DNA of 64,000 nt from Stackebrandtia albiflava (GTDB taxonomy: Bacteria; Actinomycetota; Actinomycetes; Mycobacteriales; Micromonosporaceae), in assembly GCF_007994225.1 (NCBI RefSeq), contig NZ_VLLL01000001.1, forward strand, positions 54,085 through 118,084, in the 5' to 3' direction. Positions 10,454 through 20,190 of this stretch are shown here, piece after piece. The notes below the pieces were generated by a model. It did no database searches. It saw only the letters and a list, made by a program, of their open reading frames with translations, and was not told the DNA's origin. Numbering within the stretch: the stretch's first letter is position 1; each line of letters opens with the position of its first letter. The position numbers and the translations under genes were made by a program.

Positions 10454-11596
10454 TCATCGCCCGGACGGTCGTTCGAGGGCGAGTCCCGCCGTGAGGACGG
10501 CCAGCACCGCGACGAGTTGCCAACCGGCGGCGACCGCCCCCAACGGCACGGTCGCGGCCAGGACGACGGCGGTCAGGATGCGGCCGGGCCTGCCGGGGAG
10601 GCCCATCACGGCGCGGAACCAGACGGTGCCCAGGAGGAACAGGGCGGGTCCGGCGGCGAGGGCGTACTCGGCGCCGTGGCCGAGCGGTGTCGTGAGGTGC
10701 CCGATGGACGCGGACACGGCCGCGGCCATGGTCACGATTCCGAGCAGGATCGGCACGTGGGCGTAGAAGTACCCGCCGAGCACCTTGCGGGCACGGCGGA
10801 CCTGGTCGGTCTCGCCGGTGAGGGCGGTTTCGCCGGGTTCGGCGTCGCGGGCGAAGTAGTACCACCACAGTGAGGCGGCGATGGCCAGGCCGAGTACCGC
10901 GACGGACACGACGTGGCCGCCCATGGGCAGGTCGGCGGCGACGAGCCCGATGGCCAGCAGCGACTCACCGAGGGCGACGATCACCACCAGGCCGTGACGT
11001 TCGGCGATGTGTCCGGCGTGCAGCCGGAATCCACGTTGTCCCGACACCAGGGGCGACAGCCACATCACGGCCACAGCGACCGCCCACAGGGCGTACCTGG
11101 CGGGTCCGGTGACGGCGGCGGCGACCGCGAGCGCGCCGACCGAAAGCAGGTTGGCGGCGAAGATGGGCAGGAAGCGCCGGGTGGACTGGAGGTACATGAC
11201 ACCGTGGACGGTCACGACGACCGCCATGCCGAGCGCGAACCAGCCGCCGGAGCCGTGGAAGGCGTCGGGTACCGCCAGTCCGGTGGTGAGCCAGCCGGCC
11301 ATTCCGACGAGCAGCAGTACGCGGCGGAGGGGCCGTCTGGCGGGTACGGCGTTGGTGAGCCAGGCGTAGCCGGCGTACATCCACCAGATGACCCCGAACA
11401 TGAGGATGGTCTGCAGCGCGCCGGCGCCGTAGTCGTGGCCGAGGACGTGGGTGAGCCTGGTGACGGTGAAGACGAACACCAGGTCGAAGAAGAGTTCGAG
11501 TGTGGACACCGGCATGGAGGCGGTGTCGGGTACCGGTTCGACGCGTTCGCGGAACCAGCGCGGCGAGGGGATGCGCATCCGGACAGTGTCACTCAC
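10454..11596 (-). CDS. LtrA-family (low temperature requirement) membrane protein
   Basis: This 380-residue polytopic membrane protein begins with the LtrA-family signature STLELFFDLVFVFTVTRLTH and contains about ten hydrophobic helices. HAGHIAERHGLVVIVALGES is a second conserved LtrA block. The family is named for a Listeria cold-growth gene, and its biochemical role is unknown. The start lies 38 bp from a divergent short-chain dehydrogenase, so the two may share a promoter region. The leftward stop is 95 bp upstream of the 5'-nucleotidase start. Confidence 0.85.
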   Translation of the reverse strand: MSDTVRMRIPSPRWFRERVEPVPDTASMPVSTLELFFDLVFVFTVTRLTHVLGHDYGAGALQTILMFGVIWWMYAGYAWLTNAVPARRPLRRVLLLVGMAGWLTTGLAVPDAFHGSGGWFALGMAVVVTVHGVMYLQSTRRFLPIFAANLLSVGALAVAAAVTGPARYALWAVAVAVMWLSPLVSGQRGFRLHAGHIAERHGLVVIVALGESLLAIGLVAADLPMGGHVVSVAVLGLAIAASLWWYYFARDAEPGETALTGETDQVRRARKVLGGYFYAHVPILLGIVTMAAAVSASIGHLTTPLGHGAEYALAAGPALFLLGTVWFRAVMGLPGRPGRILTAVVLAATVPLGAVAAGWQLVAVLAVLTAGLALERPSGR

Positions 11597-11634
11597 CCGC
11601 GCGACGGTGGACGCCGGCGGCCTATCCTGCTGGG

Positions 11635-12333
11635 ATGAGTCGAACCGTGATGATCACCGGCGCGAACCGGGGTATCGGCAGGGAGCTGGCCGAACGGGTG
11701 TTGGCGCAGGGCGACGACGTGATCGCCCTGGGCAGGGACCGGGCGGCGATGGCGGAGTTGGGTTGCCGGGTGGTGACGGCGGACCTGTCGGCGCCGGAGA
11801 CCCTGGCGGGCGCGGTGGCGGGCATCGACCGGCTGGACGCCCTGGTCCACAACGCCGGTATCGCCGAGGTGGGGCCGGTGGCCGAGACCGGACTCGACAC
11901 GTGGCAGCGTCACCTGACGGTGAATCTGGCCGCGCCCGCGGAGTTGACCCGGTTGTTGTTGCCGGCGTTGCGGGCGGCGTCGGGTCACGTGGTGTTCGTG
12001 AACTCGGGTGTGGGCCTGTCGGCGGGGCCGATGTGGTCGGCGTACGGGGCGAGCAAGCACGGGTTGAAGGCGTTGGCCGACGCGCTGCGGGCCGAGGAGC
12101 AGGGCAACGGGGTGCGGGTGACGACGGTGTACCCGGGCCAGGTCGCGACCGAGATGCAGCGCGCGTTGCGGGAGTCGATGGGGGTTCCCTACGACCCGCG
12201 GCGGGCGATGTCGGCGGGGACGGCGGCCGAGGCGATCAGGTACGTGCTGAACGTGCCCGCGGAGGCCACGGTGCACGATCTGCGGATCGCGCCGAGCGAC
12301 CCGGTACCGCACGCGACGTCCCGCCGGCGTTGA
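11635..12333 (+). CDS. Short-chain dehydrogenase/reductase (SDR)
   Basis: The 232-residue Rossmann enzyme has the classical SDR glycine motif TGANRGIG at about residues 8-15 and HNAG in the fourth strand. The catalytic set is S (FVNSGVG) and YxxxK (YGASK), followed by VYPGQVATEM. The family performs NAD(P)-dependent oxidoreduction; the substrate is not predictable. The ATG at 11635 gives the normal family length. It is divergent from ltrA and convergent with the RNase J gene. Confidence 0.88.
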   Translation: MSRTVMITGANRGIGRELAERVLAQGDDVIALGRDRAAMAELGCRVVTADLSAPETLAGAVAGIDRLDALVHNAGIAEVGPVAETGLDTWQRHLTVNLAAPAELTRLLLPALRAASGHVVFVNSGVGLSAGPMWSAYGASKHGLKALADALRAEEQGNGVRVTTVYPGQVATEMQRALRESMGVPYDPRRAMSAGTAAEAIRYVLNVPAEATVHDLRIAPSDPVPHATSRRR

Positions 12334-12340
12334 GCCGGCC

Positions 12341-12369
12341 CGGGGAGGGGCGTGACGCCGCACTCCCCG
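12341..12369. terminator. Hairpin between convergent SDR and RNase J genes
   Basis: CGGGGAG (12341-12347) pairs with CTCCCCG (12363-12369), and the loop contains a further GGCG/CGCC pairing. It is the only structure in the 48-bp convergent gap. Confidence 0.5.
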
Positions 12370-12381
12370 AGCGGCACCGGG

Positions 12382-14100
12382 TCACGACCGGTCGGGTGTC
12401 GCCGGGTGAGTTAACACCTCCAGCACGTGGGGCACGATCATCGGTCGGCGGCGGTAGGTGTCGTTGACCCATTTGCCGACGGTGCGGCGCACCAGCTGCT
12501 GGAGCTGGTGCGGGTCGGAGACGCCTTCGGCGGCGGCCTTGTCGAGGGCCTCGGTGATGAGCGGCAGCACGTCGTTGAAGGCGTTCTGGTCTTCGCTGAA
12601 CCCCTTGGCGGACACGGTGGGGCCGCCGACGACCTTGCCGGTGACGGAGTCGACGACGACGGTCGCGGACACGAAGCCGCCGTCGCCGAGGATGCGGCGT
12701 TCGGTGAGCACCGGTTCCCCGACGTCGCCGACGGCGAGGCCGTCCACGTAGATGTAGTTGTTCTCGACGTGTCCCACGACCCGGGCCACGCCGTCGACGA
12801 GGTCCACCACGTCGCCGTTCTCGACCAGGACGACCTGGTCCCGGGGGACGCCGGAGGCGACCGCGAGACGGGCGTGGGCGCGCAGGTGACGCCATTCGCC
12901 GTGGACGGGCATGAAGTTGCTCGGCTTGACGACGTTGAGGGCGTACAGGAGTTCTCCGGCGGGGGCGTGGCCGGAGACGTGGACCTTGGCGACGTCCTTG
13001 TGGATGACGGTGGCGCCGGAGCGGGACAGCCGGTTGATGACGCCGTACACGGCGGTCTCGTTGCCCGGCACCAGTGAGGACGCCAGGACGACGGTGTCCC
13101 CGGATTCGACGGTGACGTGCCGGTGGTCACCGGAGGCCATCCTGCCCAGGGCGCTCATCGGTTCGCCCTGGGAACCGGTGGACATGTACACGATCTCGTC
13201 GTCGGGGAGCCTGGCGGCCTCGTCCATGGAGACCAGTGACCCGACGGGGATCTGGAGTAGGCCGAGGTCGCGGGCGATGCCCATGTTGCGGACCATGGAG
13301 CGGCCGATGAACGCGACCTTGCGGCCGTGTTCGGCGGCGGAGTCGAAGACCTGCTGCACCCGGTGGACGTGGGACGCGAAGGAGGCGACGATGATGCGTC
13401 CCTCCGCGTTGCGGAAGATCTCGTCCAGGACCGGCCGGATCTCGCGCTCGGACGTGACGAATCCGGGGATCTCGGCGTTGGTGGAGTCGGAGAGGAAGAG
13501 GTCCACGCCCTCGGCACCCAACCGGGCGAAGCCCGCCAGGTCGGTGACGCGGCCGTCCAGTGGCAACTGGTCCATCTTGAAGTCGCCGGTGTGCAGGACC
13601 AGGCCCGCGTCGGTGCGGATCGCGACGGCCATCGCGTCGGGGATCGAGTGGTTCACGGCGAGGAACTCGCAGGCGAACGGGCCGAGCTGTTCCCGCTGAC
13701 CCTCGGCCACCGGCAACGTGTAGGGCTTGATCTTGCGTTCCCGCAGCTTGGCCTCGATGAGGGCCAGCGTGAACTGGGAACCGACCAGGGGGATGTCGGT
13801 CTTGTGCGCCAACAGGTACGGGACCGCGCCGATGTGGTCCTCGTGCCCGTGGGTCAACACGATCGCCTCGATGTCGTCGAGCCGGTCGAGCAGCGACGTG
13901 AAGTCCGGCAGGATCAGGTCCACGCCGGGTTGGTCCATGTCGGGGAACAGGACACCGCAGTCGACGATGAGGATCCGGCCGTCGAACTCGAAGGCCGTCA
14001 TGTTGCGGCCGATGGCTCCCAGGCCGCCCAACGGCGTGACCCTCAACGCCCCGGCCGCCAACGGTGGCGGCGCTCCGAGATCGTTACGTGCCTTGAACAT
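12382..14100 (-). CDS. rnj: Ribonuclease J
   Basis: This 572-residue metallo-beta-lactamase/beta-CASP RNase combines 5'-3' exonuclease and endonuclease activity in mRNA decay and rRNA maturation. The zinc motif THGHEDH occupies residues 83-89. Further ligands lie in HTGDFKMD and DSTNAE, and beta-CASP motifs in SFASHVHR, GRSMVRN and STGSQGEP, then VHVSGHAP. A C-terminal domain follows. It lies 3 bp downstream of dapA on the same strand, and thyX lies further upstream. The thyX-dapA-rnj order is conserved in actinobacteria. Confidence 0.93.
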   Translation of the reverse strand: MFKARNDLGAPPPLAAGALRVTPLGGLGAIGRNMTAFEFDGRILIVDCGVLFPDMDQPGVDLILPDFTSLLDRLDDIEAIVLTHGHEDHIGAVPYLLAHKTDIPLVGSQFTLALIEAKLRERKIKPYTLPVAEGQREQLGPFACEFLAVNHSIPDAMAVAIRTDAGLVLHTGDFKMDQLPLDGRVTDLAGFARLGAEGVDLFLSDSTNAEIPGFVTSEREIRPVLDEIFRNAEGRIIVASFASHVHRVQQVFDSAAEHGRKVAFIGRSMVRNMGIARDLGLLQIPVGSLVSMDEAARLPDDEIVYMSTGSQGEPMSALGRMASGDHRHVTVESGDTVVLASSLVPGNETAVYGVINRLSRSGATVIHKDVAKVHVSGHAPAGELLYALNVVKPSNFMPVHGEWRHLRAHARLAVASGVPRDQVVLVENGDVVDLVDGVARVVGHVENNYIYVDGLAVGDVGEPVLTERRILGDGGFVSATVVVDSVTGKVVGGPTVSAKGFSEDQNAFNDVLPLITEALDKAAAEGVSDPHQLQQLVRRTVGKWVNDTYRRRPMIVPHVLEVLTHPATPDRS

Positions 14101-14103
14101 GTA

Positions 14104-14994
14104 TCAACCCGCTTCCTTCACTTCGGCCTCGATGGCGGCCCGCAATTCGTCTTCGGCGGCGTACAGCGGCGGCCGGGGGGTTCCGGCCGGGAGTCCGCGT
14201 GTCGCCAGCAGCGCCTTGATCGCCACCAGGCCCTGGGTGCGGCCCATGATGGCGGTGGTCGCGCGCAGTACGGCCCTGTCGATCCGCCGCGCGTCGTCGA
14301 GCCGCCCGGCGTCGAAGGCGTCGAACATCTCCGCGATCCGCGCTCCCAGGACGTGCGCGGTCACACTGACCGCCCCGACCTGCCCGGTGGCGTACGCGGG
14401 CAGGTTCAGTTCGTCGACGCCGCAGTAGTACACGAGGTCGGTCTCGTCCATGACGCGGGTGCTGGCGGCGAGGTCGCCCTTGGCGTCCTTGACGGCGACG
14501 ATGCGGGGGTGCGCGGCGAGCGCGATGAGCGTGTCGGTCTCCAACGCCGTGCCGGTGCGGGCCGGGATGTCGTACAGCATCACGGGTGCGCCGGTGGCGT
14601 CCGCGACGGTGTGGAGGTGCCGTTCCAGGTGCGCCTGCGGTGGCCGCGAGTAGTAGGGCGTGACCACGAGGAGGCCGTCGGCTCCGGCGTCGACCGCCTC
14701 CTGGGCGAGGGCGACGGTGTGGCGTGTGTCGGAGGTGCCGACCCCGGCCACGACCGAGGCGCGGTCGCCCACCGCCTCGACGACGGCGCGCACGAGCGCG
14801 GCCTTCTCGGCGTCGTCGGTGGTCGGTGACTCGCCGGTGGTGCCGTTGAGGACGAGACCGTCGCAGCGTTGCACGTCGACCAGGTGTTCGGCGAGTCGCC
14901 GGGCTCCCTCGACGTCCAGGGAACCGTCGGCGCCGAACGGTGTGACCATGGCTGTCAGAAGTCGCCCGAACGGGCGCACGGCATCACGCATCAT
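14104..14994 (-). CDS. dapA: 4-hydroxy-tetrahydrodipicolinate synthase
   Basis: The 296-residue TIM-barrel lyase condenses pyruvate with aspartate semialdehyde, the first committed step to diaminopimelate and lysine. Family motifs are LNGTTGESPT near the active site, the tyrosine in MLYDIPARTG and the Schiff-base lysine in IVAVKDAKGD. The start is one of two adjacent ATG codons (14994 or 14991); earlier in-frame codons extend into sequence unlike the family. The next diaminopimelate step, dapB, lies about 11 kb away in this window. Confidence 0.92.
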   Translation of the reverse strand: MMRDAVRPFGRLLTAMVTPFGADGSLDVEGARRLAEHLVDVQRCDGLVLNGTTGESPTTDDAEKAALVRAVVEAVGDRASVVAGVGTSDTRHTVALAQEAVDAGADGLLVVTPYYSRPPQAHLERHLHTVADATGAPVMLYDIPARTGTALETDTLIALAAHPRIVAVKDAKGDLAASTRVMDETDLVYYCGVDELNLPAYATGQVGAVSVTAHVLGARIAEMFDAFDAGRLDDARRIDRAVLRATTAIMGRTQGLVAIKALLATRGLPAGTPRPPLYAAEDELRAAIEAEVKEAG

Positions 14995-15133
14995 ATGAAT
15001 CAACCTACCGTTCAGGACTGGGCACGGCGGCGTTCGGCCGACAGCGGGTCGGTGCCGTTCCCGCGGGTAGCCCCAGGTGAGAGCCGCCACGCCGGTGGCG
15101 CGGCGGTGGTCCGTTCACTCGGCAAGCCCGGTG

Positions 15134-15886
15134 TCAGCCTTCGTGCACGTAAGGACTGGACGCGACCTCGGTGCCGTCCGCCAGCGCCGAGATCGTGAAG
15201 TCGGCGAACACGTTGGGCACCTTCTCCTGGAGCCTGCGCAGGCAGGTCACCGCCAGCTGGCGGATCTCGACGTCGGCGTGCTCGGAGGCGCGCATCGCGA
15301 TGAAGTGCCGCCAGGCGCGATAGTTTCCGGTCACCACGATACGCGTCTCGGTGGCGTTGGGCAGCACCGAGCGGGCCGCCTGCCGGGCCTGCTTACGCCG
15401 GAGTGTGGCGTTGGGCTCGTCGGCGAACTTCTTCTCCAGGCCCTCCAGCAGCTCGGTGTAGGCGCGCTGCGCGGCGTCGGCGGCGGCGATGAACCGTTCG
15501 TGGAGTTCGGGGTCCTCGGCGATGACGTCGGGTTCGACCATCTTCGCGTCGCGTTCGGGCACGTAACGCTGCGAGAGCTGGCTGTAGGAGAAGTGGCGGT
15601 GACGGATGAGCTCGTGGGTCAGGGAGCGCGAGATCCCGGTGAGGTAGAACGACACGCTGCCGTGTTCGAGGACGGAGAGGTGGCCGACCTGGAGGATGTG
15701 GTCGAGGTATCCGGCGTTGGTGGCGGTCTTGGGGTTGGGTTTGCTCCACGACTGGTAGCAGGCGCGGCCGGCGAACTCGGCGAGGGCCTGGCCACCGTCG
15801 GCGTCGGTCTCCCAGGGCACGTCGGGTGGCGTCTCGAAATGCGTCCAGCCGATGATGGTGACCTGCGGTGCCACGGTGTCCGCCAT
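15134..15886 (-). CDS. thyX: Flavin-dependent thymidylate synthase
   Basis: This 250-residue enzyme makes dTMP from dUMP with FAD, NADPH and methylene-tetrahydrofolate. The diagnostic ThyX motif [13 protein letters not shown] lies at residues 95-107. The C-terminal part has RMVLPN-equivalent sequence [21 protein letters not shown] chose the ATG at 15886 because GGAGGG precedes it; an upstream GTG at 15931 would add 15 residues outside the family. It is first in the thyX-dapA-rnj run. Confidence 0.93.
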   Translation of the reverse strand: MADTVAPQVTIIGWTHFETPPDVPWETDADGGQALAEFAGRACYQSWSKPNPKTATNAGYLDHILQVGHLSVLEHGSVSFYLTGISRSLTHELIRHRHFSYSQLSQRYVPERDAKMVEPDVIAEDPELHERFIAAADAAQRAYTELLEGLEKKFADEPNATLRRKQARQAARSVLPNATETRIVVTGNYRAWRHFIAMRASEHADVEIRQLAVTCLRRLQEKVPNVFADFTISALADGTEVASSPYVHEG

Positions 15887-16041
15887 GCGGGTGCCCTCCG
15901 GTTCTGCTGCGGCGTTGTCGGCGCTCACCATACTTGGGCGTCTTCGCCGGGAACCACCTGCCTACGTGGTGTGAGACCTCACCGACCAGCCGGCGCCGGC
16001 GCGGTCCGACGCGCCCGTCACGCGACGTCGCGCGTGACATT

Positions 16042-16085
16042 CAAGTTGACTTGCGAGACGCCATTCTTAGTGCCATACTGGCGTC
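16042..16085 (+). promoter_or_regulatory. Promoter and operator-like palindromes of the HicB-like gene
   Basis: Two inverted repeats abut the ATG at 16086: CAAGTtgACTTG (16042-16053) and GACGCCA...TGGCGTC (16057-16063 and 16079-16085). A candidate promoter TTGCGA-17 bp-CATACT (16051-16056, 16074-16079) would start transcription at or next to the ATG. No Shine-Dalgarno sequence is present, so the mRNA may be leaderless. Autoregulation by the encoded ribbon-helix-helix protein is an inference. Confidence 0.55.
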
Positions 16086-16592
16086 ATGGATCTGAGTCCC
16101 TATCTGGAATCGCTTCGGCGCGACCTGATCGCCGCCGCCGCACCCGCGGGCGACGACGCGGTCCGTACCGCCGAGTTGCTGAGTACGTCACTGGAGTCCT
16201 CACTGCGCCTGGCGCTGCTGGAGGCACTGTCCGACGCCGCCGCCGAGATCACCGGCGAACTCAACCGCGTCGGCAACGTCGCCACCGTCGAGGTGCGGAT
16301 GCGCGCCCGCCAGGCGGACCTGGTGGTCAGCGAGTCCCAGGCCGCCCCCGAACCGCCGCCCGCCCCGGTGGGTGACTCCGGCGACATCGCGCGGATCACA
16401 CTGCGCCTGCCGGAGCCACTCAAGGAGGCGGTGGAGTCGGCCGCGGCGGCCGAGTCCGTCTCCGTCAACGCGTGGCTGGTACGCGCCATCAACTCCGCCG
16501 TCCACGGTCAACCGCCGCTGCCACCGCGCGGCGGCCCGGCACCCGGCCGCGCCCGCTTCGGCAAGCGCGTCACCGGATACGCACAGGCGTGA
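16086..16592 (+). CDS. HicB-like ribbon-helix-helix protein
   Basis: The 168-residue protein has an Ala/Glu-rich helical N-terminal half, a proline linker (PEPPPAPVG) and a ribbon-helix-helix DNA-binding segment at about residues 102-143 (ARITLRLPEPLKEAVESAAA, then SVNAWLVRAI). This is the arrangement of HicB-type antitoxin-like regulators. No HicA toxin is adjacent; the next gene, 39 bp downstream, encodes a DUF4097 protein. The likely role is DNA-binding autoregulator of this pair. Confidence 0.75.
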   Translation: MDLSPYLESLRRDLIAAAAPAGDDAVRTAELLSTSLESSLRLALLEALSDAAAEITGELNRVGNVATVEVRMRARQADLVVSESQAAPEPPPAPVGDSGDIARITLRLPEPLKEAVESAAAAESVSVNAWLVRAINSAVHGQPPLPPRGGPAPGRARFGKRVTGYAQA

Positions 16593-16631
16593 CCTTCGGT
16601 CCTCTCACACTTCTCGAAAGGTACGTTCACC

Positions 16632-17435
16632 ATGTCCGAATTCCCCTGTGACGGGCCGATCTCGGCCAACGTGCTGTTCTCGGCGGGCCGCTGCGAGATC
16701 ATCGCGGAACAACGCGACTCCGCGCTGGTCGAGATCACGCCACACCGCAACGACAAGCGTTCCCGCGAGACGGCCGAGGCCACCAAGGTGGAGTTCCGCG
16801 ACGGCCGTCTCACCGTCCAGGCCCCCGAGGGCATGGCCGGCATGGTGTTCTCCTTCGGGCGCAGCGGCGCCATCGACATCGTGGTGCGGATACCGGTGCA
16901 AAGCAGCGTCAACGTGAAGACGGCCTCCGCGTCGGTGCACATGCGGGGCGAACTCGACGCCGCGCAGGCCACCACCGCCTCGGGCGGCATCACGGTCGCC
17001 GACACGGTGCGAGAGGCCACCGCCAACACCGCCTCGGGCGACATCCACATCGCACGGTGCACCGAGACCGCCAAGGGCAACACGGTCTCCGGCGACCTCC
17101 AGATCGACTACGCGGGAGGCGACGTCAACCTCAAGTCGGTCTCCGGCGACGTGCGCCTGGGAACGGCGGGCGGCTCGGTCGGCGGCGGCAGCGTCTCGGG
17201 TGACATCACGATCAACTCGATCCGCGGCGGGGTCTGCCAGCTGAAGTCGGTGTCGGGTTCCATCACCGTCGGGGTCGCCCCCGGCACCGGTGTCTGGATG
17301 GACCTCAACACCGTCAGCGGTACGACGTCCAGTGACCTCGCCGTCGGCGACATGCCCAGTGACACCAAGGCGAATCTGGAGATGCGTCTCAACACCGTCT
17401 CGGGCAACATCGACCTGTTCCGCGCGACCGGCTGA
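16632..17435 (+). CDS. DUF4097 beta-strand repeat protein
   Basis: The 267-residue protein has no clear signal peptide. It contains a ladder of short repeats of the form (T/S)(A/V)SG(D/G)(I/V)xx from about residue 115 to the end: TASGGITV, TASGDIHI, TVSGDLQI, SVSGDVRL, SVSGDITI, SVSGSITV, TVSGNIDL. That pattern predicts a right-handed beta-helix or solenoid, as in DUF4097/adhesin-head-like proteins. The function is unknown. It follows the HicB-like gene with no terminator between, so the two are probably co-transcribed. A hairpin terminator follows its stop. Confidence 0.8.
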   Translation: MSEFPCDGPISANVLFSAGRCEIIAEQRDSALVEITPHRNDKRSRETAEATKVEFRDGRLTVQAPEGMAGMVFSFGRSGAIDIVVRIPVQSSVNVKTASASVHMRGELDAAQATTASGGITVADTVREATANTASGDIHIARCTETAKGNTVSGDLQIDYAGGDVNLKSVSGDVRLGTAGGSVGGGSVSGDITINSIRGGVCQLKSVSGSITVGVAPGTGVWMDLNTVSGTTSSDLAVGDMPSDTKANLEMRLNTVSGNIDLFRATG

Positions 17436-17459
17436 CCACACCGGATCACACTCAGATCG

Positions 17460-17482
17460 GGGCGCCTCCTGTGGAGGCGCCC
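17460..17482 (+). terminator. Hairpin terminator after the DUF4097 gene
   Basis: A perfect 10-bp stem GGGCGCCTCC/GGAGGCGCCC has a 3-nt loop and is followed by TTCGG, 25 bp after the stop. Confidence 0.8.
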
Positions 17483-17628
17483 TTCGGCGTGTGGTCGCCC
17501 CGGGGCGGCGACCGGGCCGGAACGTTCGTCGCGGAGACGGCCGGCCGCCACGGTGTTCGTTGCCGTAGGCACGGATCGGTTACCGTGACAGGCGACACTG
17601 GTGACGCAGGAACAGGCGGTGCGGGAAG

Positions 17629-20190
17629 GTGAGCTGGCGGACCGAACTCGACCGCGCGTACCAGGACTTCCGCCGTGCGCAGTCCCATCTCGACCGGGCC
17701 GGTGAACTCATCGACCGGCAGCGCGCGGCGCTGCCCGCCCCCGACGCCACCGCCCCCGCACAGGCCGAGTTGGCGGCCCTGCTGACGCAGGCGGCCCGGC
17801 GGCTGGCACCGGGGTACCTGTCGGAACCACTGGAGACCGTTCCGGCGGACACGCCGATGCGCGGCCACCCGGCCTCCGGGACCGTCCACGTGCGCGTCGG
17901 CACCGCCGAACCGGTGCCGGGAGTGGAGTTCCCGGTCGTGGTCCCGCTGTTGGGCGCCGGGCACCTGGTCGTCGACGGCGACGCGGCCGACCCGAGGGTC
18001 GCGGGGCTGCTGCGTTCGGTCCTGTTGCGATCGGTGGCGGCGGTGCCCCGGCTGTCGATCAGGCTGGTCGACGGTGTCACCCTGGGCCAGGCGTTCACCT
18101 CGGCGGCTCCGCTGGTGGCGGAACGGATCACCGAGCCCACCGCCACCGACGGTGCGGGCCTGGAACGGGTGCTCGACCTCGCCGAGGCCCACGTCCACGA
18201 GGTCCAACGGGGACGCAACGACGGTGTCGCCGCCGCAGACCTGCCGCTGTCGCTCGTGATCGTGGCGGGACTGCCGCCCCAGACGTCGCGTGCGGTACGG
18301 GCGCGGATCGCGGCACTCGCCCACGCCGGGCCACTCGGCCGTCTCCACCTGGTCCTGGCCGGATGGCGCGACGACCGTCACGAGCCGGCTCCGGCGATCG
18401 AACACGCCGCGTACCTGACGGTCGGCGACGACCACGGCCACCGGCTCACCCGGCTGCCCGTGCCGTTGCGCCTGGACCCCGCGCCACCGCCGCAGGTGGA
18501 GAAACGGGTGTTCGGTTCGCTCACGACCGCGTACCGCCGCGAGACCTCCATCGACGTGGCGGACCTGATGCCAGAGGACCACTGGCGGGAGTCGAGCGTC
18601 ACGGGCCTGTCCACGGTGGTGGGCAGGGACGCGCGTGGCGCGGTGGAACTGCGGCTCGACGACGCCACACCGCACTGGTTGATCGGGGGACGCACCGGCG
18701 GTGGCAAGACGGTGTTCCTGCTGGGTGTCCTCTACGGGCTCGCCGCCCGGTACGGTCCGCGCGAGCTCGCGCTGTACCTACTGGACTTCAAGGAGGGCGT
18801 CTCCTTCACCGAGTTCACGCCCTCCGACCGCGACCCGAGCTGGATCCCGCAGGTGCGGGCCGTGGGCGTGGAGTCCGACCGGGAGTACGGCAACGCGGTA
18901 CTGCTGGCGCTGCGCGGCGAACTCACCCGGCGCGCCTCGGCGATGAAGCGGGCAGGGGTCACGAAACTCGCCGACCTGCGCCGCCACTCCCCCGACCGGT
19001 CGCTGCCGCGGATCGTCGCGGTCGTCGACGAGTTCCACGTCCTGTTCGCCGGGAACGACCGGCTCGCGCGTGAGGCCGCCGGACATCTGGAGGAACTGGC
19101 CAGGAAGGGCCGCTCGTACGGGATCCACCTGATCCTGGCCAGCCAGACCATCTCCGGTGTCGAGGCCCTCTACACCAAGCGGGACTCGATATTCGGGCAG
19201 TTCCCGATGCGGATCGCGTTGCCGGGTGCGCGGCACGTCCTGGACCACCTCAACACCGCCGCCGAGACGATCCGCCTGGGGCAGGCCGTCGTCAACGACG
19301 GGGGCGGTGTCACCGGCTTCGACCGGCTGATCCAGTTCCCGGACGTGACCGCCGACGGCGAACGGCTCGCCGGGCTGCGACACGCCCTGTGGCGGTTGCG
19401 CGACCCGGATTCGGCTCCTCCGAACGTGTTCGCCGGTTACGCCGAACAGCATCTCGTCGAGGACCCGCGCTTCCCGTCGCTGGCCCCCGCTCCCGGTCCC
19501 GGCCGGGCGTTGCTCGGCCGGGGCGTCGACACCGACATCTCCACGGTGTCGGTCGCACTGGATCCGGTGCCGGGCCGCAACCTCGCCGTCCTGGGCACCG
19601 ACCCGGCCGGGGCCGACGTCCTGCACGCCGCGGTGGTCGGCCTGGGCCGTCAACACGCCCCCGGGCGGGCCGTCTTCCTGCTGGTGCCGCTCATCGGGCC
19701 GGCGAGCGACGTGTGCCGCGACGCCGCCGACGCGCTGGTCGCCGCCGGTCACAAACCGGAGGTCGTGAACGCCTCGGACCTGGCGGACAGGCTCACGGAC
19801 CTTGTCGAGTTCCGTCCACAGCCGGGTCCGGTGTACCTGACGGTGTTCGGGGGAGACGCCGCCGGTCCCGTGTGGGGTACCGCCGGGCAGAAGGCGTTCC
19901 AACGTCTGCTGCGGCACGGCCCCGCCCACGGGTACCACCTGCTGGGGTGGTGGCGCGGCCTGCGCCGCTTCATCGACGACATCGGCGGCGGCCCCGCCCG
20001 GGAGGACGTCGCGTGCCTGCTGGCCCTCAACGTCCCCGGCGGTGAACTCGGCGCCTTCATCGGCAACGCCGCCCTGGAGTACCAACCCCGCCAGAACCGG
20101 GCGTTGCTGATCGACCGGCACGACAACACGACGAAGTTGACGGTGCCGTTCCGTCGCCCCGACCGTGCCGACGAGGAGCCCGCCTGGTGA
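17629..20190 (+). CDS. Cytosolic FtsK/SpoIIIE-type (EccC-like) ATPase
   Basis: This 853-residue P-loop ATPase has no N-terminal membrane helices. A helical N-terminus is followed by a possibly degenerate ATPase-like region (about residues 100-280). The intact motor has Walker A GRTGGGKT at 354-361, Walker B RIVAVVDEFHVLF near 462-474 and a sensor-like LILASQTISG. A second degenerate module begins near residue 649, where GTDPAGADVLH replaces a P-loop. One active plus inactive modules resembles EccC of type VII secretion. The start is GTG 17629. The stop overlaps the next gene by 4 bp. Substrate and role are unknown. Confidence 0.8.
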   Translation: MSWRTELDRAYQDFRRAQSHLDRAGELIDRQRAALPAPDATAPAQAELAALLTQAARRLAPGYLSEPLETVPADTPMRGHPASGTVHVRVGTAEPVPGVEFPVVVPLLGAGHLVVDGDAADPRVAGLLRSVLLRSVAAVPRLSIRLVDGVTLGQAFTSAAPLVAERITEPTATDGAGLERVLDLAEAHVHEVQRGRNDGVAAADLPLSLVIVAGLPPQTSRAVRARIAALAHAGPLGRLHLVLAGWRDDRHEPAPAIEHAAYLTVGDDHGHRLTRLPVPLRLDPAPPPQVEKRVFGSLTTAYRRETSIDVADLMPEDHWRESSVTGLSTVVGRDARGAVELRLDDATPHWLIGGRTGGGKTVFLLGVLYGLAARYGPRELALYLLDFKEGVSFTEFTPSDRDPSWIPQVRAVGVESDREYGNAVLLALRGELTRRASAMKRAGVTKLADLRRHSPDRSLPRIVAVVDEFHVLFAGNDRLAREAAGHLEELARKGRSYGIHLILASQTISGVEALYTKRDSIFGQFPMRIALPGARHVLDHLNTAAETIRLGQAVVNDGGGVTGFDRLIQFPDVTADGERLAGLRHALWRLRDPDSAPPNVFAGYAEQHLVEDPRFPSLAPAPGPGRALLGRGVDTDISTVSVALDPVPGRNLAVLGTDPAGADVLHAAVVGLGRQHAPGRAVFLLVPLIGPASDVCRDAADALVAAGHKPEVVNASDLADRLTDLVEFRPQPGPVYLTVFGGDAAGPVWGTAGQKAFQRLLRHGPAHGYHLLGWWRGLRRFIDDIGGGPAREDVACLLALNVPGGELGAFIGNAALEYQPRQNRALLIDRHDNTTKLTVPFRRPDRADEEPAW

